A stretch of 64,000 nt of DNA from an uncultured Parabacteroides sp. (GTDB taxonomy: Bacteria > Bacteroidota > Bacteroidia > Bacteroidales > Tannerellaceae). Both the position numbers and the translations under genes were made by a program. The notes under the pieces are model-generated. The model worked only from the letters and a program-made list of their open reading frames with translations, did not search any database and was not told the DNA's origin. The stretch lies in NCBI GenBank assembly GCA_900552465.1, contig URZO01000013.1, forward strand, positions 1-64,000. Reading direction: 5' to 3'. This document shows, piece by piece, positions 63,555-64,000 of this stretch; the stretch's first letter is position 1; each line of letters opens with the position of its first letter.

Positions 63555-63737
63555 CTGTCGGGGGTCCCGACAACGAGAATCTGGGAAATTTTCTTGCTGT
63601 CGGGACCCCCGACAACAGGAATCCGGAACTTTTCTCGCTGTCGGGAGCCCCGACGATGAAAATCCGGTTGTTTTCTTGTTGTCGGGAGCCCCGACGACGG
63701 GAATTTGGAAAAAAAGGAGTTGTCGGGGGTCCCGACA
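63515..63737. repeat. 41-bp tandem palindrome array, six units
   Basis: Units with TGTCGGGnnnCCCGACA-type cores start at 63515, 63556, 63598, 63639, 63680 and 63721; the spacing is 41 bp except for one of 42. Core variants are GTCGGGGGTCCCGAC, GTCGGGACCCCCGAC and GTCGGGAGCCCCGAC. The 24-25 bp linkers are similar to each other (GAATC.GG.A...TTTTC) and several have a second dyad GAAAA...TTTTC. It begins within the RND coding end and fills the gap to the next RND gene. Confidence 0.9.
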
Positions 63738-63759
63738 GGATAAATTAAAGAAAAGAAGT

Positions 63760-64000
63760 ATGAACTTTTTACTACATAGAAGGATTGCGATCTGCATGCT
63801 GTTTATAGCCCTGACAGGCCTCGGCTATGTCTCGTATAAGCAGTTGCCCGTCGAGTTGCTGCCCAATGCGGAGTTGCCGATGCTCTTCGTGCAGGTGTCG
63901 GCTCAGCAGGATATGGACCCGTCGTATGTGGAGTCGGAGGTCATCATTCCGCTCGAAGGTGCGATCGGCACGATAGGCGGGGTGGAACAGATCGAATCGC
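63760..64000 (+). CDS. Second RND efflux permease, partial
   Basis: The first 80 residues of another RND pump, cut by the window edge. MNFLLHRRIAICMLFIALTG is the first membrane helix, then VELLPNAELPMLFVQVSAQ and the start of the first periplasmic loop (PSYVESEVIIPLEGAIGTI). The order adaptor-RND-RND suggests a two-permease pump like MdtBC or one with alternate substrates. Intergenic space before it is occupied by the 41-bp array. Confidence 0.88.
   Translation, partial: MNFLLHRRIAICMLFIALTGLGYVSYKQLPVELLPNAELPMLFVQVSAQQDMDPSYVESEVIIPLEGAIGTIGGVEQIES

Noticed and set aside
63515..63737. CRISPR-like array (17-bp repeats, 24-bp spacers)
   Set aside because: The repeats are short, palindromic and variable, the spacers resemble one another, the first unit is within a coding gene, and there are no cas genes.
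62448..63797. Long open frame on the minus strand, 449 codons
   Set aside because: It is the antisense shadow of the RND pump and runs through the palindrome array.

Overview
The window looks like a Bacteroidales chromosome, most likely Parabacteroides or a close relative. The evidence is a SusC/SusD pair, -7 promoter boxes of the Bacteroidetes type (TAnnTTTG), type IX secretion (T9SS) sorting domains, a serine-type sulfatase, DUF4252 and DUF4294 proteins, and an ORF6N protein. I saw no tRNA, rRNA, CRISPR array, insertion sequence or prophage.

Layout. 0.2-4 kb: a small lipoprotein and a glutamate decarboxylase-glutaminase acid-resistance operon on the minus strand. 4.2-6.5 kb: two transporters (MFS and DMT). 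6.5-8.4 kb: a four-gene ECF sigma cassette flanked by two DUF4252 proteins. 8.8-30.2 kb: a glycan-use region with rhamnosidase-type enzymes: SusC/SusD, an unclassified glycosidase, a GH78 rhamnosidase, an AraA-type isomerase, a convergent GH106-like enzyme, a beta-helix lipoprotein and a sulfatase, with mutS lodged inside it. 30.1-32 kb: a C10 protease carrying a T9SS tail. 32.3-40.8 kb: ORF6N protein, then leuS-yitT-rdgB-porZ-acyltransferase. 40.8-47.9 kb: nadA, an RNA methyltransferase, DUF4294, a truncated dinD, two outer-membrane-type proteins and a radical SAM enzyme. 47.9-53.4 kb: a secreted Lys-C-like protease, a possible 56-aa protein, a SulP transporter and rubrerythrin. 53.5-64 kb: an export operon with an ABC ATPase, an ABC permease fused to a peptidase-like domain, TolC, an adaptor and two RND pumps, the last cut by the window edge.

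The most unusual signal is not a gene. Several places carry palindromic DNA: two tandem arrays with the same 41-bp period but unrelated sequences (20926-21130 and 63515-63737), a 22-bp array (32139-32226), palindromes inserted in frame in an RND pump gene (61906-61978), and a perfect 32-bp palindrome inside a truncated dinD (44043-44074). Separately, a 15-bp perfect inverted repeat (8448-8462 and 8678-8692) flanks about 215 bp upstream of susC. It contains a promoter box pointing away from susC and splits the terminator of the sigma operon, which suggests an invertible switch or an RNA-pairing device.

How the genes fit together: SusC/D import oligosaccharide, the lipoprotein and periplasmic glycosidases and sulfatase trim it, and the isomerase would feed the released sugar into central metabolism. 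PorZ belongs to the T9SS attachment complex that would process cargo such as the two proteases found here. The final operon is a multi-part envelope export system.
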